Assembly: GCA_947470805.1 (NCBI GenBank)
Contig: CANIVU010000014.1
Location: 1-64,000 of the forward strand
Direction of reading: 5' to 3'
Source of the DNA: Acidobacteriota bacterium
Lineage (GTDB): Bacteria > Acidobacteriota > Terriglobia > Bryobacterales > Bryobacteraceae
DNA length: 64,000 nucleotides
The notes below the pieces were generated by a model, which was not told where the DNA came from, did no database searches, and worked only from the letters and a program-made list of their open reading frames with translations. The translations under genes and the position numbers were made by a program. Positions 38,628-47,039 of the stretch are shown one piece after another (position 1 is the first letter of the stretch; the number at the start of each line of letters is the position of its first letter).

Positions 38628-40750
38628 TATTTCATGATCTCCTCAGCTTTGACGCCCGCGTTCACCACGATGGTTTCGTATTTGATTTCGCTGGACTTCT
38701 TGCCGCCCTGGTTAATCTCCACAAGGAACGGCGCCTTCACGCCGTTGACGTCGCGCCAATCCTTGTAGATGTTCTCCACTTCCGACGGCCCCTGCGGCCC
38801 CATGGCCTTGTACGACAGCTTGACGAGCATGCCGGTAGCGGCGTCGACGGTGAGCTTCGCCGAGTTGCCGGACTTGTCGCTGATCTCGAATTCGGTGTCG
38901 GAGAGGGCGTTGACGGTGCGGCCTTCCAAACGATCGCTGAGCGAAAGGGTGAAGAGGTTACGGAACAGCTCCTCGTTCAACTGCTTAACGACCGGCGCGG
39001 GCATCGGCATGGGCGCGGGCACGTTCGGCGCCTGGAAGGTGCCGGTCTTCCCATCCCACTTCACCAGCACTTTGCCGAAGGGCAGTTCCTGTTCCTGGCG
39101 CAACTGATTGGGCACGACGAAGAGCACCTTCTGCTTGACAGCGAGGTTGCCGAGCGTGGCGTTAGCGGTCATGGAGACGTCCTTAACGGCAGCTAGTTTA
39201 TCGGCCCCGCCGAGCGCCGTTTGCAGCTTGCCGAGCAGCGCTTTGCCCTTGGCGAGGGAGGCAGCAGAGATCTCCGCGGCGGCCTTCGGCGGCTCCTTCA
39301 CCTTCAGTTCCAGCTTGGTGATGGGCAGCTTCAGATCCGTCAGCGGGGTCTTGAAACCGTCGATGTTGCCAATCGTCGTAATGACGAATTTGGACGGGTC
39401 AATGTACTGTTTCGCGACGCGGAGAACGTCCGCTTTGGTGACGGCGGCGATCGCTTTCTGATACTGCGCCAGGTAGTCCTTCGGGTAGGCGTAGTAGTCA
39501 TAGCGGAACAGGCGCGAGAGGGTCTTCTGCGGCTTATCGAAATTGAAGACGAAGCTGTTGATGACCTTATCCTTGGCGGTCGATACCTCTTCATCGGTCA
39601 CGCCGGAAGTGCGGATTTTGTTCACTTCTTCGAGGATGGTTTGGACTGTGGCCACGGTGGATTCGGTCTTGGTGGAGGCCGAGATGCGGAACGCGCCCGG
39701 GTGCAGGTAGCCCGCGCCCCAGCCGCCGCCAACACTGTAGGCGTAACCCAATTCGGTGCGCACCTTCTTGAACAACCGGCTGTCGAAACCGCCGCCGAGA
39801 ATGTCGGAGAGGACTTCCAGCGCGGGGTAATCCTTGTCGCTATAGAGGCCACCGAGGTGACCGATCGTTAAAAACGTCTGAGTTACTTCCTTCTTGTCGC
39901 CGGCGTAGATACCGGGCTTGGCCTGGAAAGTAACTTTCGGGAAGGTGGGGGTGGCGCCGGCGGCGGGCGTCCAATTGCCAAGCACCTGCTCCAAACGCGC
40001 CTTCATGGCGGCTTTGTCGAAATCGCCGGAGACTGCCATCATCATGTTCGCGGGATGGTAGTACTGGCGATGGAAGTTCTGCAGGTCGGCGCGGGTGATG
40101 GCGTCGAGGGTTTCGTATTCCACTTCGCGACCGAAGGGTGTGTCGCGGCCGTAGATGATTGCCTGGAATTCGCTGCGGTTAACGTCGTCGGCTTCATCAT
40201 ACCGGCGGCCAATGGCGCTGCGATACTGCGTCTTCAACAGGTCGATTTTGTCCTGGCGGAACTCGGGCTGCGAGAGCAGATCGAAATAGACGCCCAGGAC
40301 TTCGTCGATGTTCTCCTTCAGACAGTTGAAGCCAACGGTGGCCACTTCCTCGCTCAGGCTGGATTCAACGGACGCGGCGATATTCTCCAACTGTTCGTCA
40401 ATCTGGTCGCCAGTCTTCGATTTCGAACCGCCGCTGCGGAGAACGGAGGCAGCCAGTTCGCCCAGACCCGCCTTAGGTGCCGGGTCCAGCAGATTACCGG
40501 TTTTGACAAGAATGGTGCCGTTGATGAACGGCAGCGTGTGGTTCTCGAGCAGGTAAACCTTCAACCCATTCTTCAGCGTGAAGACTTCGATCTCCGGGAT
40601 CTTCACGTCGCCCAGCTTGCTGTACTTCAGGTTCTTCCACGCGCCGATCTGCATGGCGCCGGGCTTGGCCGGGGCGGCGGCGGGACGCGGAGCAGCGGCC
40701 TGCCCGAACATGGCTGCGGCGGCAAGGAGTAAGAGTGTTCCGAATCTCAT
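38627..40750 (-). CDS. Inactive M16 (pitrilysin-like) subunit with LolA-like C-terminal domain
   Basis: A 707-aa exported protein. Residues ~45-460 form an M16 peptidase fold (FTLKNGLKVYLLENHTLPFINGTILVKTG through the PANMMMAVSGDF segment), but the zinc motif HxxEH is replaced by GLGELAASVLRSGG, so it cannot hold zinc. The residues ~490-707 resemble the LolA-like protein encoded next (FEISDKSGNSAKLTVDAATGMLVKLSYKAMGPQGPSEVENIYKDWRDVNGVKAP). It starts immediately after the stop of the active M16 gene (TAAATG), a layout typical of M16B heterodimers. Confidence 0.85.
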   Translation of the reverse strand: MRFGTLLLLAAAAMFGQAAAPRPAAAPAKPGAMQIGAWKNLKYSKLGDVKIPEIEVFTLKNGLKVYLLENHTLPFINGTILVKTGNLLDPAPKAGLGELAASVLRSGGSKSKTGDQIDEQLENIAASVESSLSEEVATVGFNCLKENIDEVLGVYFDLLSQPEFRQDKIDLLKTQYRSAIGRRYDEADDVNRSEFQAIIYGRDTPFGREVEYETLDAITRADLQNFHRQYYHPANMMMAVSGDFDKAAMKARLEQVLGNWTPAAGATPTFPKVTFQAKPGIYAGDKKEVTQTFLTIGHLGGLYSDKDYPALEVLSDILGGGFDSRLFKKVRTELGYAYSVGGGWGAGYLHPGAFRISASTKTESTVATVQTILEEVNKIRTSGVTDEEVSTAKDKVINSFVFNFDKPQKTLSRLFRYDYYAYPKDYLAQYQKAIAAVTKADVLRVAKQYIDPSKFVITTIGNIDGFKTPLTDLKLPITKLELKVKEPPKAAAEISAASLAKGKALLGKLQTALGGADKLAAVKDVSMTANATLGNLAVKQKVLFVVPNQLRQEQELPFGKVLVKWDGKTGTFQAPNVPAPMPMPAPVVKQLNEELFRNLFTLSLSDRLEGRTVNALSDTEFEISDKSGNSAKLTVDAATGMLVKLSYKAMGPQGPSEVENIYKDWRDVNGVKAPFLVEINQGGKKSSEIKYETIVVNAGVKAEEIMK

Positions 40751-42238
40751 TTACTTAGCCTCTTCCTTCTTGGGCTGCACGGTAATGCCCACGGTCTTGT
40801 TATTCGCGGTCAGATAGGTCTTAGCGACGCGTTGGACGTCGGCGGGAGTAACTTTGTCGAGTTCTTCCAGATCGGTAAACAACTTACGCCAGTCGCCATA
40901 CTCCATCCACGTGGAGGCGAAGGCGCCGGCGAGGCCGGAGTTACTATCGAGCGCGCGGAGCAGCCCGGCACGCATCTTCACTTTGACCCGCTTGACGGTG
41001 GCATCGTCAACGCCATCCTTCTGAATCTTGGCCACGATCTCTTCCCAGTTCTTTTCCAGGTCCGCCACGGTCTTACCCTGATTAGGGACGCCGTAATAGA
41101 GGAACAGGTTGGGGTATTTACCGCCGGGGAACTGCGGGATGGTCTGGGTGCCGAGGGCGAGTTTCTTATCCCGCACCTGCTCCTTGTAGAGGATGCCGGT
41201 ACGGCCACTGGACAGCACGCCGTTCAAAACATCGAGCGCGGCGTCATCGGCATGGGTGCCTTCTGGGCGGTGGTAGGCGATCATCAGGAACGGCTGGGCC
41301 GGGTCGTCGATCTCGACGTGCTTAGTCCCCATCTGCCCCGGCTCCTTGGTAACCAGACGCGGCGGCAGCGGCCCGGCCGGAATGGGACCGAAGTACTTCT
41401 CCGCCAGCTTCTTGATCTCCGCCGGATTCACGTCGCCAACGACGCCGACGCACATGTTGCCGGGCACGTAATAGGTCTTGTGGAACTCGGCGCCACCCTT
41501 GGCGCGGAGGTTCTCAATGTCGCTCGCCCAGCCGATGAAGTTCCGGTAGGGGTGGGCGGTGAAGGAGGTCGTCAGCAGGGCTTCGATGAGCTTACCCTGG
41601 GTGCTGGATTCGACGCGCATGCGGCGCTCTTCGCGCACCACGTCGCGCTCCTTGTAGAACTCGCGGAACACCGGCTTCGCCGTCCACTCCGACTGCAGCG
41701 CGAACCAGAGTTCGGTACGGTTGGCCGGGAGACTGTAGAAGTAATTCGTGTAGTCCAGCGCCGTGGAGGCATTGAACCCCACCCCGCCGTTGCGCTCAAT
41801 TTCCTTGGTGAAGGCGTTGGGGTCGACATAGCTGTTGGCCTTATCGATGGCCTTCTTCAACGCCGCTTCCAGGCGCTCAATCTGCGCCTTATCAGCGCGG
41901 CGGCCTTTGACGCGTTCCTCTTCCAGCTTGTCGTAGGCCTGCTCGACGGCGGCCAGGGCTTTCTCCTCTTCGGGCCAGTTCTTGGTACCGAGGGAGGTGG
42001 TGCCTTTCCCGATCATGTGTTCGAACATGTGGGCGGTGGAGGAGGCGTTGGCCGGGTCGTTGGCGGCACCGGAATCGACGTGGAGATGGAAGGAAACCAC
42101 AGGGGCTTCGTGCCGCTCCATGACGATGAAGTGCAGGCCGTTGGCGAGAGTGAACTCGGTGACCTTCTTTTCAAAATCGGCAAGGTTTTGGCTGAACAGG
42201 CTGGCTGCCAGCAAGGGGAATAGAGCTAGGGGGCGCAT
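40751..42238 (-). CDS. Active M16 zinc metallopeptidase subunit
   Basis: A 495-aa exported protease. The start at 42238 gives a signal peptide (MRPLALFPLLAASLFSQ) and has AAGAAGAG upstream; a longer frame to 42418 has no such features. The inverted zinc motif is intact as HMFEH at 70-74. A charged helical insertion of about 50 residues (EEEKALAAVEQAYDKLEEERV...) separates it from the second half, which is unusual but seen in some M16 members. It probably forms a periplasmic heterodimer with the inactive subunit encoded next and degrades peptides. Confidence 0.88.
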   Translation of the reverse strand: MRPLALFPLLAASLFSQNLADFEKKVTEFTLANGLHFIVMERHEAPVVSFHLHVDSGAANDPANASSTAHMFEHMIGKGTTSLGTKNWPEEEKALAAVEQAYDKLEEERVKGRRADKAQIERLEAALKKAIDKANSYVDPNAFTKEIERNGGVGFNASTALDYTNYFYSLPANRTELWFALQSEWTAKPVFREFYKERDVVREERRMRVESSTQGKLIEALLTTSFTAHPYRNFIGWASDIENLRAKGGAEFHKTYYVPGNMCVGVVGDVNPAEIKKLAEKYFGPIPAGPLPPRLVTKEPGQMGTKHVEIDDPAQPFLMIAYHRPEGTHADDAALDVLNGVLSSGRTGILYKEQVRDKKLALGTQTIPQFPGGKYPNLFLYYGVPNQGKTVADLEKNWEEIVAKIQKDGVDDATVKRVKVKMRAGLLRALDSNSGLAGAFASTWMEYGDWRKLFTDLEELDKVTPADVQRVAKTYLTANNKTVGITVQPKKEEAK

Positions 42239-42302
42239 GTTACGACTCTTCTTAAGATGGTACCAGCGTCGATTCCGGTGCACTCGATATACTGTCCCCA
42301 CT

Positions 42303-43718
42303 ATGTTGCGTCGCCAATTTTTGTTTACCGCGCTCGCCGCGCTGCCCGATACGGTGGAGACCACAGCGGGCCGCGTGCGCGGAGCGCGTGCCAACGGCGT
42401 GACGGTCTTCCGCGGCATCCCCTACGCCAGCCAGCGGCGGTTCCAGGCGCCCGGGCCGGCGACGCCATGGACCGGCGTGCGGGACTGCACCCAGACGGGG
42501 GCCCGGTGCGTGCAGGGGCCGGGCAACATCTTCCTCAGCCCCACCATCGGCGAGTACTTCCGCGGGTCGGCCGGGCGGGCGGAATTGGCCGCGCAACCCG
42601 ATAGCGAGGACTGCCTGGTGGTGAACGTGCTAACGCCGTCAACCCGGGGGAAGCGGCCCGTGATGGTCTACATTCACGGCGGCGGGTTCTCGGCCGGGTC
42701 CTCACATTTAACACTTTTCGCCGACCGGTTCCCAGCGGAGCAGGACGTGGTGCTCGTCGGCGTGAACCACCGGATCAACGTCTTCGGCTATCTGCATTTG
42801 GAGACGGCCAACATCGGGCAGCTGGATCTGATCGCCGCGTTGGAATGGGTGCGGGCAAATATCGGCGCGTTCGGGGGCGATGCCGGGAATGTGACGGTGT
42901 TCGGCGAATCGGGCGGCGCGGGGAAGATCAGCGCGCTGCTCGGGATGCCGGCCGCGCGAGGCCTCTTCCGCCGGGCGATTGTCGAAAGCGGCTCCCTCTT
43001 GGCGGTGCAAACTGCCGACGAGGCGGCGGCGAACACGCGGGAGGTCTTGGCGAAGGTGCCGCTAGCACAGTTAAAATCCCTCCCGGCCGCGGAGTTGTGG
43101 AAGGCCACCAACGGCATGAAGACACAACCCGCCGTTGATGGAAAATCCATCCCTAGCCAATTGTGGGAAGCGGCCCCGGTCATCGACGTACCCCTGATAA
43201 TCGGCTGCTGCAAGGACGAGACGGCGCTGTTCACATTGAAGGAGGAGGCCCTGTATTCGCTCGACGAAAAGGGCCTGGCCGAGCGCATGCCCGCGGCGGC
43301 TGTAGCGGCCTACCACGCCGCCTATCCGAAGGCCTCTCCCTCCGATATCTGGTTCCGCTACGCAACCGACAAGGACGCCCGGGCGAAAGCGCTCCGCCAG
43401 GCGGAGTTGCAGATTCAAAAAGGAAAATCGCCGGTCTACATGTACCATTTCGAATGGAACACGCCACTGGTGGACGGCAAAATTCGAGCTTTCCACACGG
43501 CCGAGTTGCCACTGGCCATGCGCTGCGTGCGGTTCCCGGAGTCAGAGCCCGTATCGAAAGCACTGGCCCACACCTGGGCCCAATTCGCCCGCCGCGGCAA
43601 GCCCGATTGGCCGGCCTACACGCTCAACAAGCGCATGACAATGATCTTCGACGCCCCCGTCAGCGCCCCCATCCCCCTCAGACTTCCCCTGGAGCCGGGC
43701 TACCGGGGAAATCTGTAA
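42303..43718 (+). CDS. Type B carboxylesterase
   Basis: A 471-aa alpha/beta hydrolase of the carboxylesterase/cholinesterase family, with a short N-terminal signal-like segment (MLRRQFLFTALAALP). The oxyanion-hole motif HGGGF is at 125-129, the nucleophile Ser203 lies in FGESGGAGK (GESGG instead of the usual GESAG), SEDCLVVNV is the family signature, and FHTAELPLAM supplies the probable catalytic His. The ATG at 42303 is the only sensible start, since longer frames run antisense through the divergent M16 gene. It hydrolyses esters; the substrate is unknown. Confidence 0.88.
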   Translation: MLRRQFLFTALAALPDTVETTAGRVRGARANGVTVFRGIPYASQRRFQAPGPATPWTGVRDCTQTGARCVQGPGNIFLSPTIGEYFRGSAGRAELAAQPDSEDCLVVNVLTPSTRGKRPVMVYIHGGGFSAGSSHLTLFADRFPAEQDVVLVGVNHRINVFGYLHLETANIGQLDLIAALEWVRANIGAFGGDAGNVTVFGESGGAGKISALLGMPAARGLFRRAIVESGSLLAVQTADEAAANTREVLAKVPLAQLKSLPAAELWKATNGMKTQPAVDGKSIPSQLWEAAPVIDVPLIIGCCKDETALFTLKEEALYSLDEKGLAERMPAAAVAAYHAAYPKASPSDIWFRYATDKDARAKALRQAELQIQKGKSPVYMYHFEWNTPLVDGKIRAFHTAELPLAMRCVRFPESEPVSKALAHTWAQFARRGKPDWPAYTLNKRMTMIFDAPVSAPIPLRLPLEPGYRGNL

Positions 43719-43721
43719 TTT

Positions 43722-43791
43722 AGGAATTCCCCGCCCCTACTCGTGCCGCAACGCCTCCACCGGGTCCAGGCTCGCCGCCTTATTCGCCGGC
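43722..43791. repeat. 70-bp direct repeat, distal copy of the permease 3' end
   Basis: This segment matches 45786-45855 with four mismatches in 70 bp. In the intact permease gene it encodes the C-terminal residues (frame NKAASLDPVEALRHE and stop) plus 16 bp downstream. Here no permease precedes it; instead it holds the last codons and stop of the DUF4276 gene, read in a different frame. The two copies bracket a cassette of about 2.0 kb. Confidence 0.9.
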
Positions 43792-44436
43792 GAGCGCCCG
43801 AACCGTGTCTCGAAACGCGCAAAAACTCGGTGACCGATTTACCTCCACGTTCATGGAAACAGGAATCTTGTGAGCCCAATTGAACTTCTCGGTTCCCATC
43901 GCTCTCCTCCCGAGACGTTCCAGCACTTTACTCCCGCCCGGATACACAGCATCCGCCAACAGTTCCCACGTACCGCAAATGGAATCATTGACGTAGGCAG
44001 CCAAAACATCCCGCTTGGCTCGAGGAAACGTAGCGATGACGGCCTGCATATCACCCAAGAACCAAGCTTCGCCCTCTTCGATCGCAAGGCAAAACCGTGT
44101 CACGGGTGCGGGATCACAAGACTGTAGAATGGCATCTAGTTCCTTCAAAAACGCTCCCGGATCCCGATCATCCAAGTCACACACGACGATCACTGCTGCC
44201 AGTGGATCACCGACGACGCCAGCATACGACTTTCCATAACCGCGCAACGCCTTAGGCAGATTATCCAAAAGCACCCGCTTGCTAGCATCCTTTGGATCCT
44301 TTAGTCCTTTAGGAATGTGGCCAATCCCCCGGTACGAATGAATTCGATAGCTATTTCCCTCACCGACGATCTGCGGCAGGAGAATCTCCAGGGCTGCTTT
44401 ACCCGAAACATCTTCCACCAAAATCTCAAAGTGCAT
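43780..44436 (-). CDS. DUF4276 / TOPRIM-like protein of an ATPase-nuclease cassette
   Basis: A 218-aa protein. The N-terminus HFEILVEDVSGKAALEILLPQIV puts a Glu (E8) after a beta strand, and VIVVCDLDDRDPG gives D87xDD, the arrangement of a TOPRIM catalytic centre; the FCLAIEEGEAWFLGD segment fits DUF4276 proteins. Such proteins are found beside ABC-class ATPases, as here, where the ATPase stop is 3 bp upstream of this start. The presumed role is nucleic-acid cleavage controlled by the ATPase, by analogy with OLD, PARIS and AbiL systems. Its stop codon lies in the duplicated permease sequence, so its C-terminus may have been altered on insertion. Confidence 0.75.
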   Translation of the reverse strand: MHFEILVEDVSGKAALEILLPQIVGEGNSYRIHSYRGIGHIPKGLKDPKDASKRVLLDNLPKALRGYGKSYAGVVGDPLAAVIVVCDLDDRDPGAFLKELDAILQSCDPAPVTRFCLAIEEGEAWFLGDMQAVIATFPRAKRDVLAAYVNDSICGTWELLADAVYPGGSKVLERLGRRAMGTEKFNWAHKIPVSMNVEVNRSPSFCAFRDTVRALAGE

Positions 44437-44439
44437 CGG

Positions 44440-45720
44440 CTATCTCGCGTCTAAGTAGTCGCTATACCAAAGCCCACCGAGCGGCAACCCCTCAGCCACC
44501 ATGTTCGTAACTACCGGGTCATCACTTGCCCGTCGTATCGTGGAAAAACCATTTGAGCCTTTCTCCAAAATCCAGACCTCATTGGGCTCTAGTGCATCCA
44601 CCAGATAGGGTTGATGCGTGGTCACAAACACCTGAGAACCGTTCTTCTGGTTTGCCGCATGGGCTCGAAATTCGCGAGCCAGCGCTTCGAGGAGCTTATG
44701 GTACAGCCCATTTTCAGGCTCCTCGACGCAAAGAAAAGGAGGAGGATCAGGATCCTCCAATAGCAAGAGATAGGCGAACACCTTCAGCGTGCCGTCCGAC
44801 ATCTGCTGCGAATAGAATGGGTCCACAAACCCTTTATCATTGAATTTCAGAAGGAGCCGACCGTCCTTGGTCGGTTCGGTCTCGATCTTCTCAACACCCG
44901 GAATCTTTGAACCGATCCTGTCGAGAATCGCACGGAATCGCTTCGGATGCTCCCGTTCCATGAACTGAACCACGTTGCCAACATTGTCGCCGTGAACATT
45001 CAAATGCCGTTGAGGGCCAGCAAGGGGCAAACTTCGCGCCGCGTCCGGACTGAAGTAACTCAGATACCATCCTTCGATAAATCGGCGAAACGCCGAAATT
45101 CGTGGGTGCTGTCTCAGCGATCCAAGTGTCGCGATACCTAACTTTCGAGGATCGTCCAGCTCAACTACTTCCATCTCGCCACTCTCAAGGCCCTTGATTT
45201 CCGTCATCAGCCCGAAAAGATCGAACTGGCCATCCTTATCCTCGATCTGTCGGCCTTCGTTCTCGCCCGTCCACACAACACCCTTGCCAGTGTTCAAAGC
45301 CAAGAATGAAAACGGCCAACCATGCTTCTGTCCATTTCGGCGCTGCCGTAACCGCTCCCGCTGTACCAGCGGTCTCCCGGTCGCGTCCTGTCCGATCGTT
45401 AGCTCGTAGGTGATCGGACGCGAATTCCCGTCCTCTTTGTAGCTGACTTCGAACTCGATCGCACCAGACCCACCCTGTGACCGCAGACGCTCAAAACCAC
45501 CCCGCCCCCGAAGGTCACACGCCTCTTCAACACCACTCTTCAGACAGTCCGCCAGAAATCCGAACGCATCAAATAAGGTACTCTTACCAACACCGTTTTT
45601 CCCAATCACCGCAGTCATTGGGGCCAATGGCTCCGGCAACCGGTTACTCAATACCCGGCCGAGCGTAACATCCTTCAAAACGCGAAAATTCCGTATCCGA
45701 ATCCCTTCGATACGCGCCAC
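44440..45720 (-). CDS. AAA_21/ABC-class ATPase of the cassette (OLD-like)
   Basis: A 426-aa ATPase of the SMC/RecF-like ABC class. Walker A is GKNGVGKST (40-48), the signature-like motif QQMSDGT is at 305-311, Walker B FLCVEEPE at 329-336, and the switch His in VTTHQPYL at 369. The region between has no long coiled coil, as in compact predicted ATPases of this type. Start is GTG with AAGGAGG about 8 nt upstream. It is followed at 3 bp by the TOPRIM-like gene. Probably a sensor-motor for an antiphage or stress nuclease; base composition looks less GC-rich than in the neighbours. Confidence 0.82.
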   Translation of the reverse strand: MARIEGIRIRNFRVLKDVTLGRVLSNRLPEPLAPMTAVIGKNGVGKSTLFDAFGFLADCLKSGVEEACDLRGRGGFERLRSQGGSGAIEFEVSYKEDGNSRPITYELTIGQDATGRPLVQRERLRQRRNGQKHGWPFSFLALNTGKGVVWTGENEGRQIEDKDGQFDLFGLMTEIKGLESGEMEVVELDDPRKLGIATLGSLRQHPRISAFRRFIEGWYLSYFSPDAARSLPLAGPQRHLNVHGDNVGNVVQFMEREHPKRFRAILDRIGSKIPGVEKIETEPTKDGRLLLKFNDKGFVDPFYSQQMSDGTLKVFAYLLLLEDPDPPPFLCVEEPENGLYHKLLEALAREFRAHAANQKNGSQVFVTTHQPYLVDALEPNEVWILEKGSNGFSTIRRASDDPVVTNMVAEGLPLGGLWYSDYLDAR

Positions 45721-45758
45721 AGGCCGGCCTCCTTACACACCCCTCGTTGATCCTCTAG

Positions 45759-45786
45759 CTTATAGCAAACCGATCACGCCGCTCAA
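45759..45786 (-). promoter_or_regulatory. Cassette promoter
   Basis: On the reverse strand TTGAGC (45786 to 45781) and TATAAG (45764 to 45759) are separated by 16 bp, giving a start near 45752, about 30 bp before the ATPase GTG. The -35 element begins exactly at the outer edge of the 70-bp direct repeat, so the cassette carries its own promoter rather than relying on the permease operon. Confidence 0.5.
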
Positions 45787-45855
45787 GGAGTTCCCCGTCC
45801 CTACTCATGCCGCAACGCCTCCACGGGGTCCAGGCTCGCCGCCTTATTCGCCGGC
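45786..45855. repeat. 70-bp direct repeat, copy inside the intact permease gene
   Basis: Partner of 43722-43791 (66 of 70 identical). It covers the last 18 codons of the intact permease and 16 bp beyond its stop. The cassette of two genes lies between the copies, as expected if an element entered the 3' end of the permease gene and restored it with its own copy. Confidence 0.9.
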
Positions 45856-47039
45856 CAAATCCCGAAGAACAAACCCACCCCCACCGACACGCCCACCCCC
45901 GCCGCCACCGCCCACACCGGCACCGCCGTCGGCAGGTCCGGAAACACCAGCGAAGCCGCCTGCGAAATCACCCATCCCAGCCCGATCCCCAGAAACCCTC
46001 CCACCAGCGTCAACACCACCGCCTCCGTCAAAAACTGAATAATGATATCCCGCCGCCGCGCCCCCAGCGCCTTCCGCGTCCCAATCTCCTTCGTCCGCTC
46101 CGTCACGCTCACCAACATAATATTCATCACCCCGATCCCGCCCACCAGCAGCCCGATCGAGCTCAACACCACCATCACAATCGCAATCATCGCCACCACG
46201 CCCCGGAACTGCTCCACCATCTGTTCCGCCGTCGAAATCGAGAAATTGTCCGGCTTCGACAACCCCACCCGCCGCTCCATCCGCAGCACCGCCCGCGTCT
46301 CGTCCATCGCCGCCGGCACGTGCCCGGGCTTCGCCGCCACGATGATCATGTGCTCCTTCGCCGTCGGAAACAGCTTCCGCATCGTGAAGTACGGCAGCAT
46401 CATCCGCCGGTCCTCCTGCCCCGGCATCGATTGCGTCGGCCGCAACATCACCCCGATCACCTCAAACATATGCCCGTCCAGCTCCACCCACTTCCCTACT
46501 CCGCTCGTCGACTGAAACCACGCATTCCCGATATCCTCCCCAATCACCACAACCGGCAGATGATGCGAATTCTCCACATCGGTAAAGAACCGCCCTTCCC
46601 GCATCTCCACACCTGTCGACACATACCCCGGATCTGTCCCGCCAATCTGTATGTTAAACGCGTCAATTCCCTTATACTTCGCCTTATGAATCCCCCAGTC
46701 CGGAAACAAATAGGGACTAACTGACTCCACATTCGAGCTCCGCTCCTTCAGCGCCAGCGCGTTCGCCAATGTCAGTGGCTTCCGCATCCGCTCCTCCAAC
46801 GACCGCGGCCCGAAACTCATCGGCGAATCCCACTTCGTGATAATCAGATTATCCGTGCCGAAACTCCGCAAAACCCCGGTAATCGACGAATCCAGCCCCG
46901 CCAGAATCGACCCCACACCGATCACCGTGCTCGTACCAATAATCACGCCCAACACCGTCAGAAACGCCCGCAACTTATGCGCCCGCAACGTATCAAACGC
47001 CAGCTGCACGCCAAACCAGATCCGAGTGAATTCATTCAT
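45801..47039 (-). CDS. MacB-type ABC transporter permease
   Basis: A 412-aa membrane protein: N-terminal helix (AHKLRAFLTVLGVIIGTSTVIGVGSI), a ~230-residue extracytoplasmic MacB core domain, then three helices with the FtsX motif (MLVSVTERTKEIGTRKALGARRRDIIIQFLTEAVVLT). It resembles MacB's membrane half without the ATP-binding domain. Its start immediately follows the stop of a paralogous permease, so a heterodimeric exporter is likely; the ATPase must be encoded elsewhere. The last 18 codons are duplicated 2 kb downstream at 43.7 kb. Confidence 0.9.
   Translation of the reverse strand: MNEFTRIWFGVQLAFDTLRAHKLRAFLTVLGVIIGTSTVIGVGSILAGLDSSITGVLRSFGTDNLIITKWDSPMSFGPRSLEERMRKPLTLANALALKERSSNVESVSPYLFPDWGIHKAKYKGIDAFNIQIGGTDPGYVSTGVEMREGRFFTDVENSHHLPVVVIGEDIGNAWFQSTSGVGKWVELDGHMFEVIGVMLRPTQSMPGQEDRRMMLPYFTMRKLFPTAKEHMIIVAAKPGHVPAAMDETRAVLRMERRVGLSKPDNFSISTAEQMVEQFRGVVAMIAIVMVVLSSIGLLVGGIGVMNIMLVSVTERTKEIGTRKALGARRRDIIIQFLTEAVVLTLVGGFLGIGLGWVISQAASLVFPDLPTAVPVWAVAAGVGVSVGVGLFFGIWPANKAASLDPVEALRHE

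Noticed and set aside
40832-42223. A 463-codon forward frame opposite the active M16 gene
   Set aside because: Antisense shadow; the reverse frame has HMFEH and a signal peptide.
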